From: Vibrio methylphosphonaticus
GTDB taxonomy: Bacteria > Pseudomonadota > Gammaproteobacteria > Enterobacterales > Vibrionaceae
Length of the DNA stretch: 42,819 bases
Direction: 5' to 3'
Assembly (NCBI RefSeq): GCF_023634655.1
Contig: NZ_JAMKMS010000027.1
Location: 1-42,819 of the forward strand
The number at the start of each line of letters is the position of its first letter. Position 1 is the first letter of the stretch. This document shows positions 25,396 to 34,821 of the stretch, piece by piece. The notes beneath the pieces are model-generated. The model worked only from the letters and a program-made list of their open reading frames with translations. It was not told the DNA's origin and did no database searches. Both the position numbers and the translations under genes were made by a program.

Positions 25396-26894
25396 TAAAC
25401 ATTGACCTCAATTTGCTCTAACCATTGTTGCTCTTGCAATAGTTGCGCATTGAGAGCCAAAGATTCTTCCCCTAATACATGCTCTATGACTTTTTGGGTA
25501 GCTGGGTCTTTGGCACTAATGGTTACCAAGCCTTCTAAGTCATACCCTAGTGTTACTTCTATGCCATGGTGTTTCTTCGGATTTTCAATTAAAAAACTGC
25601 TCACACCTAAGCTAATCGGCTCTTTATCATCTTGTTGTTGTACGACCTCTAACACCATACGAGTTTGATCATCACGATTTGTATAGAACGTATGGCTCGC
25701 TAAAGCCGGCACAGGGCTGTTTTGATCGATGAGAACTTTCACTTTGGGTTTACCATCACTACCAATCGCACGAAAACCAAGGTTGTATGAACATACACCT
25801 TGCAACGTTTTACTTTTCACTGGTGAAGTTGTAAACACTTGCTCAGCCAGCAAAGCCGCCCCATAGGCCACCGCTTGGTGGGGTTGGCGACACACTAAGT
25901 CATTAGGCGATCGCCCAGCGGCTATTGCTACTCTATCCTTTACCAAAGGCAACAGCGATGACCCGCCAGTTAGTAACAAGGTGTCAATAAACGACCAATC
26001 CATACCAGCGGCCTGCAAGCAGCGCTCACACACTTCTAATGTTTGTTCAACAAACTGTTCGAGCAGTTGATTAAACTTATCTTGCGTAAGGACAAAGTCT
26101 AAAGTTTGCCCTGCGATGACCAAGGTTTTTGATAGATGGCTTTTACCTGGTTTGGAAAGTTTTACTTTGACCTCTTGAGCGTAACGGCGCAGCTTGGTTT
26201 GATTGGCAGCGTCCAATTCACATTGGCCATAACGACGCTCAAACTCATCCATCACATAGGCGATGATTATATCATCAATATGTTTGCCACCATGGGTATT
26301 GCTGCCTTGTGCAGCAAGTGTATACAAGCCATCATCTCCAACCTGTAGAACCGTAGCATCAAAAGTACCCCCGCCTAAGTCGTAGACAAAATATGTATTA
26401 TCACCTTGCTGCTGATAGCCATAAAAGGTAGCCGCGGCCACAGGCTCTTCCACTAACTTAACGTGCTTTAATCCGGCCAACTTAGCGGCCTCTTTGGTGG
26501 CTTTTCTTTGACTATCAGTAAAGTTGGCGGGTACGGCAATCAACGCACCTTCAATCGGCTCAGGGGTTGCCGCTTGCACGTCTTTTAAAAGCTTCTTGAG
26601 TACAAGCGCCGATAGTCCCTGTGGCGACCAATCACGCCCTAACTCGTCGTGATAAACGACTTGAGATTGCCCTAATGCCAGCTTAAAAAAGCGTGCTTGC
26701 GTAATCTCTGGTTCATCATCGAGCAACTCTTCAAGCGCACCGCCTACCAGCACGCCAGCTTCACCAATGTGCACACAAGAAGGGGTACGGTATTCATCTA
26801 CCTCATGAAAGTCATGAAACAAAGCAGGCCCACCTTGCGGATTCACATACGCCACTAGGGAGAAAGTGGTGCCTAAATCAATGCCAATATACAT
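25395..26894 (-). CDS. Hsp70 (DnaK)-family chaperone without the C-terminal lid
   Basis: 499 residues. The actin-like ATPase domain is complete: IGIDLGTTFSLVAY (4-16), VEEPVAAATFYGY (148-160), FVYDLGGGTFDATV (169-182) and LLLTGGSSLLPLVKDRV near 310. A short beta substrate-binding region with GIEVTLGYDLEGLVTISAKDP follows. DnaK is about 638 residues; the alpha-helical lid and EEVD-like tail are missing. No DnaJ or GrpE gene is nearby. ATG 26894 has AAGGA 5 bases upstream. Short Hsp70s of this kind are often tied to special client or signalling tasks; here the neighbours suggest control of the kinase or of the membrane protein. Confidence 0.93.
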   Translation of the reverse strand: MYIGIDLGTTFSLVAYVNPQGGPALFHDFHEVDEYRTPSCVHIGEAGVLVGGALEELLDDEPEITQARFFKLALGQSQVVYHDELGRDWSPQGLSALVLKKLLKDVQAATPEPIEGALIAVPANFTDSQRKATKEAAKLAGLKHVKLVEEPVAAATFYGYQQQGDNTYFVYDLGGGTFDATVLQVGDDGLYTLAAQGSNTHGGKHIDDIIIAYVMDEFERRYGQCELDAANQTKLRRYAQEVKVKLSKPGKSHLSKTLVIAGQTLDFVLTQDKFNQLLEQFVEQTLEVCERCLQAAGMDWSFIDTLLLTGGSSLLPLVKDRVAIAAGRSPNDLVCRQPHQAVAYGAALLAEQVFTTSPVKSKTLQGVCSYNLGFRAIGSDGKPKVKVLIDQNSPVPALASHTFYTNRDDQTRMVLEVVQQQDDKEPISLGVSSFLIENPKKHHGIEVTLGYDLEGLVTISAKDPATQKVIEHVLGEESLALNAQLLQEQQWLEQIEVNV

Positions 26895-27003
26895 CACTGT
26901 CCTTGTTTGATTCGTAGTATTCCCTCGTTGTTGTGCACTATGAGTTTATTATCAAGCTCTGTGAACACACAAAAAAGGAAAAAGAAAAAAGTGTAAAGGG
27001 AAA

Positions 27004-27224
27004 TTATTGGCTCTGGACTAAGCAAAAGCTAACATCGTCGTAACGGTCTCCAAGCAAAATGCAGCTGCGACTGGCTGAGCGCAGATTACTCGGACTATAG
27101 TACCAAGGCCCGCCGCGAAAGACCCGTTTTCCACACTTGCCTGACTTCTAAGCTTTGGCATTTTCGGGGCACCACGATAGCTACCGTTCCAATAATCTTG
27201 CGTCTATTCCCATACATTATGGTT
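27004..27224 (-). pseudogene. Decayed C-terminus of an FGE-sulfatase domain
   Basis: On the minus strand, NVWE-stop-TQDYWNGSYRGAPK is followed, after a frame shift, by KRVFRGGPWYYSPSNLRSAS and then DRYDDVSFCLVQSQ before TAA 27004. Both stretches are classic FGE-domain text (NVWEWTQD, RGGSW, RYDDVGFRLV); the Trp codon has become TAG. It resembles the last 75 residues of the intact kinase-FGE gene 200 bases upstream but is clearly diverged, so it is a paralogous fragment and not a fresh copy. The rest of the gap 26895-27432 shows no gene. Confidence 0.8.
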
Positions 27225-27432
27225 AGTGTTAATCGTTCAATTTTTTAGTAGTAAGGTGCCGCATGTAGAGGTTTACTACTTTAACAGTAAGTTTCAAAGT
27301 GATTGCCAAAAGAACTGAACGTAGGTTCTTCATATAAGGTGCAAATGTAGCTACTCTGTCATTTGCGAAATAGATTCAGGTATCTTAAACACCAAAGTTC
27401 TTCCTTAAATCACTTTACAAATGTTTGGAAGA

Positions 27433-30400
27433 CTAGTCATCTTGGACTAAACGAAACCCTACTGTAGTTGAACGGGAAAATAAAACATAATATTTTTGGC
27501 GCTGCATCAACATCATATGCCACGATTTGGCTGAAAATCTGCCACCGCGGAGTACTCGCATAGTGCAATCACCAGAACTCCAAACATTGCCATTAGTTGG
27601 TGCCCCTAAATAATTATCGTTCCAGCAATCATTTGTCAGTTCTGAAACGTTACCATGCATATCAAATAACCCCCAGCGGTTACTAGAAAAACTTTTTACA
27701 GGTGCGGTTTTACGATCATCCCACCGACTACCACAGTCTTCACAATTAGCGCGGGCGAAGCCAGTACTACTGCCCCAACTAAATAACCCGCGTCCTCCTG
27801 CCCTCGCGGCATATTCCCACTGAGCTTCGCTTGGTAAGCTATATTCGCTACCAGTAATTTTAGAAATCCATGGAATAAATTGCTCATTAATGTCTTTAAA
27901 ACTCACGTTGATTACTGGGCGCTTATCTCGTCCCCACCCTTCATCACTAGGCCTGTGACTGCAGCCACCATCAGCCACGCAAGCATCCCACAAAGCAAAA
28001 GTCACTTCATGTTCCATCATTTTAAAGCTTGGTAGCGATACTTTATGAACTGGTTGAACGTCCTTACTATGACGCATCTTAAGACGGTCATCCAAAAAAT
28101 ACGTACCAGATGCACCCATCAAAAAACTTCCTGATGGTATAACCACCATCTTACCAATCAAGCTTTTGATTTTAAGGGCTTTATCTCTAGCAGCTTTTTC
28201 ACGAGCAGCTTTTTCACGAGCAGCTTTTTCACGAGCAGCTTTTTCACGCGCGATTTTTGATGCTTGAACCCTCCTTTCTTTTACCTTGTCAATATCACCA
28301 GACAATCCATTAAGGAGGCTTTCGTAGCTTTGAGCTGCATTGTCAATTCTTTGAATAGCTTCTGAATACAAACCGTGGCGGGCAAAACTATTCCCTTGTT
28401 TAAGAAAAGCTTTCGCTTCAACTTGCTCTGGTGTCTGTAAAGAGTACTTTTCAATTGCTTCATACAAATTAACTTGCGATTTCTGTGCTATACGGAAGGC
28501 AGAGTTAACATGTTTTGCCTGGGATAAGGCTTGTTTCATTAACGCTGCACTATTAGAAAAAGATTTACTCGCCTGTACAAGGTTCCCTTCTCCTGCGCCT
28601 TCTATCGCATCTTGATACAAAGATACGCCTTGTTTTCCTTGCTCTGACTGACCGTAGCCCTGCTTGGTTAAATAAGCTTCTAACTGAGTTTTCGAGCTTT
28701 TAGCTTTAGTTTTTAGAACTTCTACCTGTTTAGCTTGCACCAGCGCCTGTGTCAGTAGCGGTTCACTCTCAGAAAACACCTTGTTTGCTTGAGTAAAATG
28801 CCCTTCACTGCGTGCTTGCATTGCCATTTGATAAGCGGATAGCCCTTGCTTTACTTTCTCAGATTGACCATAGCCTTGTTTCGCTAGATAGACTTCAAGC
28901 TGGGCTTTCGCGCTGGTCGCCTTGGTTTGGCTGGCATAAAGACTTTTGCTGGCATTAAATTCTTGCCATAAGTTTTGATAGCCGGCCTTAACTTCTTCAA
29001 GTAGCAATAGTGTTTGAGCACTTCGCTGTTCATTAAGGTTTTGAGTACGTAACAAAGTTTGCGCTTGCGCAAGCTTACCTTCTAGATCTGGAATGAGATT
29101 ACCATCAACCAAGTAATCTTTCGTCAGGCGCTGGGCAAGGCGCAGCAGTTCAAGGTTGTTACTGTTATTGCGCTCGGCATCGCGCAACTCTGAAGTTAAA
29201 TCACGCACTCCATTATCGAAGCGGCGAGCGATAGTTTTAATCTCACCTTGCAAGCGCCCTGCTTGGGCTTGATGCTCGGCAATAAGGGCTTTATCGACAG
29301 GAGTTAAATCAGCAATAATGCCATCGAGTAACCCTTGTTGATAAGCAAAGCCAGTGCCTGTCAAAAGTGCAATGGAGAGCGCCACAGGAACAAACTTGTT
29401 GCTGGTATGACTGCTGCGCTTGCTTATTTGGGTGATTTGAGCTTTAGCAGGCTTAGCCGTGCTAGTTAGAGCCCGATTAAAAGTGGTGATATCAGCAAAG
29501 CGTTGGTCTGGCTTGTTCGATAACCCTTGGTCTACAGCATCAGACAGACCTTGAAGCACATCTGCTCTTACTTCGCATAAACTTTCAATTCGACCTGTTG
29601 GCACTTCACCTGTCAGCATTTCATATAAAAGGACCGCTAAAGCGTATTGATCGGCACGACCATCAATCGTTCCCATTCCTTTGAGTTGCTCGGGTGCCAT
29701 ATAGTAAGCAGTACCTGTAGCGGCGCCTGTTTGGGTGCGCTGGGTGTTGCTGAGCACGCGAGCAATGCCAAAGTCCATTAGCTTTACGCTGCCATCTTCA
29801 CATAAGAAGATGTTCTCTGGCTTAATGTCACGATGCACCGTGTGCCGGTGAGCGTATTCAAGGGCATCGCAAAGCTTGTTGATGATGTCTAGGGCATCGT
29901 CGATTTCCATTTGCTGGTTGAGTTGCTGCTGATTGCTGAGCAAAGCACGCAGCTCTTGTCCTTCGAGCAGCTCCATGGTTAAGAACAGGTGCTCACCGTC
30001 TTGCTGCACGTCGAATACATTAACAATACTTGGATGAGACAAGTTGCTCGATAACTTGGCTTCGTCCATAAAACGCTGTTTGGCACGCTCACTTTGTGAT
30101 AAATGCGGCAACACCATTTTAATCGCTATAGCTTGTTCCTTCACTTCATCAAAAGCAGCATAAACCACACCCATTCCGCCATGGCCGAGAACTTCGGTAA
30201 TGCGGTAACGGTTAGCTAGCTTATGACCGATGGGTAAGGCTGTCACTTGACTTGTTGTCATCGAAGAACCAGTATCAAACGCAGTTCCAGATAACGGCAT
30301 ATCCGCCATCATAGTTTGGCTCAGTGATGAACTAGCGGAACGAGTCGATTGTGTTGTCTCTGGCTGGTTGTTGGCCTCATTAGCGAATTCACTTAATAGC

Positions 30401-30594
30401 CATTGAGTAACCTGCTCTAGGTCTACTTTTGATTGTCGAAACTTGTCCGCTAATGCTGGCGTGGGTGCTGAGCTGATTTTTTCGTCCAACAACCGCTGCT
30501 TTTCCGCTAACGCAGTTTTGATTGTGGTTTCTGGCTGACTGGCTAAGGCTTCATCCGTTAGCCCAAGCTTTTGCTTTGCTTGATTGATATCCAT
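27433..30594 (-). CDS. Membrane-anchored Ser/Thr protein kinase fused to an FGE-like domain
   Basis: 1053 residues. An N-terminal helical region (1-125) with a DnaJ-like start is followed by a Hanks-type kinase (about 129-390): GHGGMGVVYAAF, AIKMV (Lys), HRDIKPENIFL, LMDFGIARV, GTAYYMAPEQL. All catalytic residues are present. A membrane segment follows (FVPVALSIALLTGTGFAYQQ, about 398-417), then roughly 390 residues of coiled coil with two repeated units containing AYLTKQGYGQSE / VYLAKQGYGQSE, a 5-residue AREKA repeat near 780-802, and a C-terminal FGE/SUMF1-type domain (about 815-1053) with GSFLMGAS, SLPSEAQWEYAARAGG and VGFRLVQDD. It starts 23 bases after the dynamin-like gene. FGE-fold domains in kinases usually act as ligand-binding sensors rather than enzymes. 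Confidence 0.93.
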   Translation of the reverse strand: MDINQAKQKLGLTDEALASQPETTIKTALAEKQRLLDEKISSAPTPALADKFRQSKVDLEQVTQWLLSEFANEANNQPETTQSTRSASSSLSQTMMADMPLSGTAFDTGSSMTTSQVTALPIGHKLANRYRITEVLGHGGMGVVYAAFDEVKEQAIAIKMVLPHLSQSERAKQRFMDEAKLSSNLSHPSIVNVFDVQQDGEHLFLTMELLEGQELRALLSNQQQLNQQMEIDDALDIINKLCDALEYAHRHTVHRDIKPENIFLCEDGSVKLMDFGIARVLSNTQRTQTGAATGTAYYMAPEQLKGMGTIDGRADQYALAVLLYEMLTGEVPTGRIESLCEVRADVLQGLSDAVDQGLSNKPDQRFADITTFNRALTSTAKPAKAQITQISKRSSHTSNKFVPVALSIALLTGTGFAYQQGLLDGIIADLTPVDKALIAEHQAQAGRLQGEIKTIARRFDNGVRDLTSELRDAERNNSNNLELLRLAQRLTKDYLVDGNLIPDLEGKLAQAQTLLRTQNLNEQRSAQTLLLLEEVKAGYQNLWQEFNASKSLYASQTKATSAKAQLEVYLAKQGYGQSEKVKQGLSAYQMAMQARSEGHFTQANKVFSESEPLLTQALVQAKQVEVLKTKAKSSKTQLEAYLTKQGYGQSEQGKQGVSLYQDAIEGAGEGNLVQASKSFSNSAALMKQALSQAKHVNSAFRIAQKSQVNLYEAIEKYSLQTPEQVEAKAFLKQGNSFARHGLYSEAIQRIDNAAQSYESLLNGLSGDIDKVKERRVQASKIAREKAAREKAAREKAAREKAARDKALKIKSLIGKMVVIPSGSFLMGASGTYFLDDRLKMRHSKDVQPVHKVSLPSFKMMEHEVTFALWDACVADGGCSHRPSDEGWGRDKRPVINVSFKDINEQFIPWISKITGSEYSLPSEAQWEYAARAGGRGLFSWGSSTGFARANCEDCGSRWDDRKTAPVKSFSSNRWGLFDMHGNVSELTNDCWNDNYLGAPTNGNVWSSGDCTMRVLRGGRFSAKSWHMMLMQRQKYYVLFSRSTTVGFRLVQDD
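28188..28254 (-). repeat. 15-bp tandem repeat encoding AREKA units
   Basis: About four and a half nearly identical copies of the unit cagctttttcacgag (plus-strand sense) encode ARxKA repeats in a charged helical linker. Unit copy number can change by slippage without loss of frame. Confidence 0.85.
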
Positions 30595-30617
30595 ATTGTA
30601 TCGCCTAATTCTTGATT

Positions 30618-32471
30618 CTAGGATGTTTGTAACTGATTGATCAGGGCTTCTACCTGACGCTGCAATTGATTGATGGGTTGCGTCTGCATCTTCAGTTGGC
30701 GAAGTTGCTGTTCAACAACCGCAATACGCTGGTTGGCTTGTTTGGCCTCAAACTGTTGCTGCTGGCGTTTTTCTTCTACGTGGGTTTTGTGTTGACTCTC
30801 TAGCTCGCTGAGCCAATGGCGTTTTTGCTGATCTAAAAAGCGATTAATTTGATTAACTTTCAAACGATTCGTTTCAGAGACCAATCGCTTAGCGATGTTA
30901 TTCACTTCCCCACGAACTTTATGCAGCTCTTTTTCCATTCTTGCCGCTTCTTCTTTTGGAAAAGAAATGTATGAGTAAATCACACCAGCAAAAAATAGTG
31001 GCAAGCCTAGCAACATCAGTACCGAACGAAGGTTAGGGCTAAACGCCCCCAGCACCATACCGACAAACATCAAGCCCATCATCGCCTGACGGCCAGCGCC
31101 TAATCGCGCCAAAAAACCTTGGTGCGGCAACTCGCCTTGGTAACGAATTTCTATCCCCAGCACTTCTTGCAGCTCTTGTTGAAGGCGAGATTTTGAAAAC
31201 GTGTGTGATGATAATTGATACTGCTCAGTTTGTGGGTGGTTCTTGATTAGCATGGTGATATTCGCCAAGCCTTGTTCAAGAGTTAACACATCTTGAATCA
31301 AAAACTGGTCACTTTGCTGTTTAATCACTGCCAGTAATTGCTGCTGATAATCATCGCTTAAGCCAAGTTTGATAATTTTGTGCTGCTTGTGTTGGTCAAG
31401 TCCATCAACATCCAACTGTTCAACAAACGCCGCTAAGTTAACAACGTTGGTTGCGTTAGGCGTTTCGCGCTTGCGGCTCAGCTCCGCTAGATTCTTATTT
31501 AGATCATTAAACTCATCATTAATGCGCTGTTTTAACGCACTATCAAGCATAATGGAGTAGCCATTTCCATTGTCAGCACGCTCTGTTTGGCGACTTTCAC
31601 GTTTTTTACGATTGGTGAGTTTTTTCGCTTGCTGCTCAAATTCATCATTTAACGCATCAACCCCTTGAAGCAGCGCATTACTTTGACTTAGTAAGTTCAG
31701 CTTTTGACGCATAGGGTCATTTGGGTTAGTTAGAATGTCTGGAATTGAGGTTTCTGCTACATCCGTTAATAACTGTTCCGGCAAACGTATTGGGCAACGA
31801 AAATGGTTGAACCAGCCATTTTCAGGTAGCTGTATCCCTTTGGTGAGATCAGGCACATGGATTAGCGGCCAAAAGCCTTGCATTTGAGCCGCTAATTGCT
31901 CCAACTCTCTCGCATCTTCATCTCTTAATTCCGCTTCTGCTTCCCCCGCAATAGCCAGAACGTTACTGTTCATCAGTACCCGAGTTAATGCCGCTGGGTA
32001 GGTTTTTAGAGTGGTGATACTATCGGGAATATAAATCGTTAAGTTTTGTAGACCTTTTTCGCTTGGCACATCCAACTTGAGGTTTTGAGGCGTATCTCCA
32101 AAAGAGAGCCCTTCACCCAGCACCTTTTCTAAACTTGTCCAATCATCAAACTCTTGACGCGTGCCGTTCTGCTCTAGGCTGTAACCTTGTTTTTTAAGAG
32201 TAATTTCTAGTAAACCGATCGCTTTTTCGTGATTAATGGCGAAAACACTATATTCTTGCCCATAGAGCCAGTTAATTGCCGCATTTCGGGCAGCACCGGA
32301 TAGCCCGATTAGGGTGAGGTGGAAATCCTGACTTTGGGACTGAGTAGCAAGGTGTTGAAACTTCTCGCTAAGCGGTGTTTGTGCTTGACCAAGCTCCAAA
32401 GCTTGACTTATATGTGTCGCCTGTTGACTAGATGTACTGAACTGTTGGCGCAGCAGTGCCAAATTTTCCAT
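30618..32471 (-). CDS. Dynamin-like membrane protein with degenerate P-loop
   Basis: 617 residues. The start has a helix bundle, then LTLIGLSGAARNAAINWLYG (residues 52-71), which lines up with the dynamin/Era-type P-loop GxxGxGKSSLINxLxG but lacks the Lys-Ser/Thr pair. Further on there is a long helical region, a membrane hairpin (about 458-502, LMFVGMVLGAFSPNLRSVL plus LMLLGLPLFFAGVIYSYISF) and a C-terminal coiled coil rich in Gln and Arg. Helices, paddle-like membrane hairpin and second coiled coil are the order found in bacterial dynamin-like proteins. GTP binding is doubtful. It is the first gene of the kinase operon (AGGAATTAC before ATG) and diverges from the coiled-coil gene at 32.9 kb. 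Identification with dynamins is inference. Confidence 0.65.
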   Translation of the reverse strand: MENLALLRQQFSTSSQQATHISQALELGQAQTPLSEKFQHLATQSQSQDFHLTLIGLSGAARNAAINWLYGQEYSVFAINHEKAIGLLEITLKKQGYSLEQNGTRQEFDDWTSLEKVLGEGLSFGDTPQNLKLDVPSEKGLQNLTIYIPDSITTLKTYPAALTRVLMNSNVLAIAGEAEAELRDEDARELEQLAAQMQGFWPLIHVPDLTKGIQLPENGWFNHFRCPIRLPEQLLTDVAETSIPDILTNPNDPMRQKLNLLSQSNALLQGVDALNDEFEQQAKKLTNRKKRESRQTERADNGNGYSIMLDSALKQRINDEFNDLNKNLAELSRKRETPNATNVVNLAAFVEQLDVDGLDQHKQHKIIKLGLSDDYQQQLLAVIKQQSDQFLIQDVLTLEQGLANITMLIKNHPQTEQYQLSSHTFSKSRLQQELQEVLGIEIRYQGELPHQGFLARLGAGRQAMMGLMFVGMVLGAFSPNLRSVLMLLGLPLFFAGVIYSYISFPKEEAARMEKELHKVRGEVNNIAKRLVSETNRLKVNQINRFLDQQKRHWLSELESQHKTHVEEKRQQQQFEAKQANQRIAVVEQQLRQLKMQTQPINQLQRQVEALINQLQTS

Positions 32472-32919
32472 GTAATTCCTATCCTTATAAACTTGCTAGG
32501 TGCAAATCTTTACTTTTTTATTTTGACACAGCAAATCAGTAATTTGTGATACACACGAATCTAGAAATATTACTATCATGTTAATTATCAATTTTGACTG
32601 CTTACGTCTATTCTACTCATTAACATTCTTAATTCCAAGGTGTGATAAGAGGCCTGCCACCCCAGAAACCCTATATAATACGGGACTGACTCGTTTTTAT
32701 TTAACACCCATTTACTCATCAAATAGCATTACAGCCATTCCATTCACGTCAGTGATAGATATCAAAGCAAATAGCACTTAACAATTTCACAACAACAATA
32801 GTAGGAATGACAATGTTATAAATTCCGCTACACTAAGCAAATCAGGGAAGCTGCTTCGTAATAAATTATGGCAGCAGCGATATACAAAATGTCATTGGAT
32901 GGAAACAAAGGTCACCACT
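32472..32919. promoter_or_regulatory. Divergent promoter region of the kinase operon and coiled-coil gene
   Basis: A 448-base AT-rich gap between divergent starts, so promoters for both should be here. Nothing in it has a convincing coding signal. I cannot place -10/-35 boxes with confidence. Confidence 0.5.
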
Positions 32920-34770
32920 ATGCCTTCAAGTGAACATAACGATATTCGAACGAATCTAGAGCAGCAACTGGCCCAAGCCAGAGCTCAGGCTGAGAAAATA
33001 CAACAACTGGCTCAAAACTCTGAGCTTGATAGACAGCGGGCACAAAATGAAGCTTCGCTGGCTCAGCAACAAAATGAAGCGAGTCAGCAGTCTGCGAGCC
33101 AATCACAACAGCAAGCACAAGTATCCACCCAAGCAAGCAGTCAGGCTCAAAAAGATGCCGACAATACCAATCAAAATGTGGTGCAAACTCAACAACATGT
33201 CGAACACACCGCTCAGGTAAGTCAATCTGCTCAGCAACACTTTAATACTGCGAGCCAAGCGGCAAGTGATGCGCGAGAACAAGCTGCGAGTGCAGCAAGA
33301 GCCTCTGATAGCGCAAGCAGTGAGGCGGCAGAAGCACGCCAAGCATCTAGCCAAGCAGGCAGCGCGGCAAATGAAGCACAAACTGAAGCTCGTACGGCGC
33401 AAAGCGCCGCTAGTGATGCTCAATCAGAGCTGACTGCTACAACCGCAGCGGCCGCAATGGCTGGGCGAGCTGCAAGTGAAACGAGCCAGTCACAATCGCA
33501 AGCAGCACAAGCTGCTAGCGAAGCTCAACATGCGCAAACTTCTGCACAAAGCGCTCAATCGCAAGCGGAAAGCGCGAACCAAGGTGCACAAAGTGCTCAG
33601 TCGCAAGCCGAAGGGGCAAATCAACACGCTCAAGCGGCTCAATCTGATGCACAAACTGCATTGCAACAAGCGCAACAATTCCAATCCTCCGCAGATTCGG
33701 CCAGCCAAAGTGCGCAATCCGCGCAACAACAAAGTCAGCAAGCGAGTCAAGCCAGTGCACAGGCTCAAACTCAAAGCGAAACCGCGAAAGACGCATCCTT
33801 AATGGCACAAAGTCAAACAGAGCAAGCACAACAACAAGCAGCGCAAGCCAGCTCTGAAGCTCAAGATGCACAAAATGAAGCAGAAACCGCCAAGGACGAT
33901 ACGTTGACTGCTCAAACAGCGGCCGAAGCGGCCAGCGAAGCCACCAGTGCTGCACAAGCTTCAGCGCAGGCCGCAGCGCAAGGTGCGGCTGAACAGCAGC
34001 AACAGGCGCAAACTGCCAACGAAAAAGCCACCGAGTTTGCTGAGAAAAGCAATCAAGCCGCTCAGCAAGCATCCAGCGACCAAAGCACTGCTGCGAACGC
34101 AGCCTCACAAGCGCAAAATTTTGCAGGCAATGCGGAATCGGCACAGTCCTCAGCACAAACAGCGTCAAGTTCAGCACAATCAGCTAACAATGAGGCGCAA
34201 AGTGCACAAAGCCAAGCACAAACTACCGCCAGTCAGATTGAAGCTGAACTGAGTAAAGCCGCAGAAAGTGCTTCTTTAGCAGATAATGAAGCAGAGCAAG
34301 CCAGTAGCGCACTGCACAGTATTCAACACCTTAGGAATGAAGCGTCTCAAGCAAATGCTGTTGCAATGCAAGCAAAAGCCGATGCCCTTGCAGCCAAAGA
34401 GGAGGCTGAACAATTATTGGCTCAAGCACGAGATGCTGCCAACCAATTAGTGGGTGTTTTGGAACAGATGAGAAGTCAAGGTGAAGCCGCGGTGCAAGAT
34501 GCACTGCAACACGCAGCCAAAGCTGAGAGTTATATGACAAACGCAGGTGAGCATATGATTCAAGCCGGTAACCACTGCACTCAAACTCGAATGTTTATGG
34601 AGGCGGCCGGCGAAGCCAAAGGCGAAGCGGAAAGCTGCAAGGATGATGCCATTAGCCTGAAGGTCAGCATTGAGGGCAGTGTATCTGAGGCGAAAAGCTC
34701 AGCTTCAGATGCGGAGCAAAGCGCCCGCGATGCCGCCGAGGCTGCGTCTCGAGCGGAGCGATTTGCTTAA
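32920..34770 (+). CDS. Very long Ala/Gln/Ser-rich coiled-coil protein
   Basis: About 616 residues, built almost only from Ala, Gln, Ser, Glu, Asn, Thr and Asp. Motifs such as AQSAQSQAESAN and AQAQTQSETAKDA recur every 7 to 11 residues and would form a nearly uninterrupted coiled-coil rod. The end (from about 480) is more normal: LEQMRSQGEAAVQDALQHAAKAE and HCTQTRMFMEAAGEAKGEAE. No signal peptide or membrane segment. I chose ATG 32920, with AAAGGT about 9 bases upstream, over ATG 32899. It faces the dynamin/kinase operon and ends in its own terminator. It resembles structural rod or tape-like proteins; no family recognised. Large antisense frames across it are a side effect of the composition. 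Confidence 0.8.
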   Translation: MPSSEHNDIRTNLEQQLAQARAQAEKIQQLAQNSELDRQRAQNEASLAQQQNEASQQSASQSQQQAQVSTQASSQAQKDADNTNQNVVQTQQHVEHTAQVSQSAQQHFNTASQAASDAREQAASAARASDSASSEAAEARQASSQAGSAANEAQTEARTAQSAASDAQSELTATTAAAAMAGRAASETSQSQSQAAQAASEAQHAQTSAQSAQSQAESANQGAQSAQSQAEGANQHAQAAQSDAQTALQQAQQFQSSADSASQSAQSAQQQSQQASQASAQAQTQSETAKDASLMAQSQTEQAQQQAAQASSEAQDAQNEAETAKDDTLTAQTAAEAASEATSAAQASAQAAAQGAAEQQQQAQTANEKATEFAEKSNQAAQQASSDQSTAANAASQAQNFAGNAESAQSSAQTASSSAQSANNEAQSAQSQAQTTASQIEAELSKAAESASLADNEAEQASSALHSIQHLRNEASQANAVAMQAKADALAAKEEAEQLLAQARDAANQLVGVLEQMRSQGEAAVQDALQHAAKAESYMTNAGEHMIQAGNHCTQTRMFMEAAGEAKGEAESCKDDAISLKVSIEGSVSEAKSSASDAEQSARDAAEAASRAERFA

Positions 34771-34797
34771 GATTTAGCTTTCCCTAATAGTTCAGTT

Positions 34798-34821
34798 AAG
34801 CGCCGGTTATGGCGCTTTTTT
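34798..34821 (+). terminator. Terminator of the coiled-coil gene
   Basis: Stem AAGCGCC / GGCGCTT with a 6-base loop and a run of Ts, 28 bases past the stop codon. Confidence 0.9.

Noticed and set aside
27004..27432. Diversity-generating retroelement template repeat
   Set aside because: No reverse transcriptase is visible, and the relic differs from the intact gene at far more than adenine positions.
24682..30594. Type VI secretion kinase/phosphatase locus (PpkA/PppA)
   Set aside because: No Tss, Hcp, VgrG or ClpV genes occur in the window; the neighbours are Hsp70 and a dynamin-like protein.
33515..34177. Antisense 220-codon frame across the coiled-coil gene
   Set aside because: It is opposite a strongly biased Ala/Gln/Ser gene; long opposite-strand frames are expected from the repeated codons. 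The Leu/Arg-rich product has no start region of its own.
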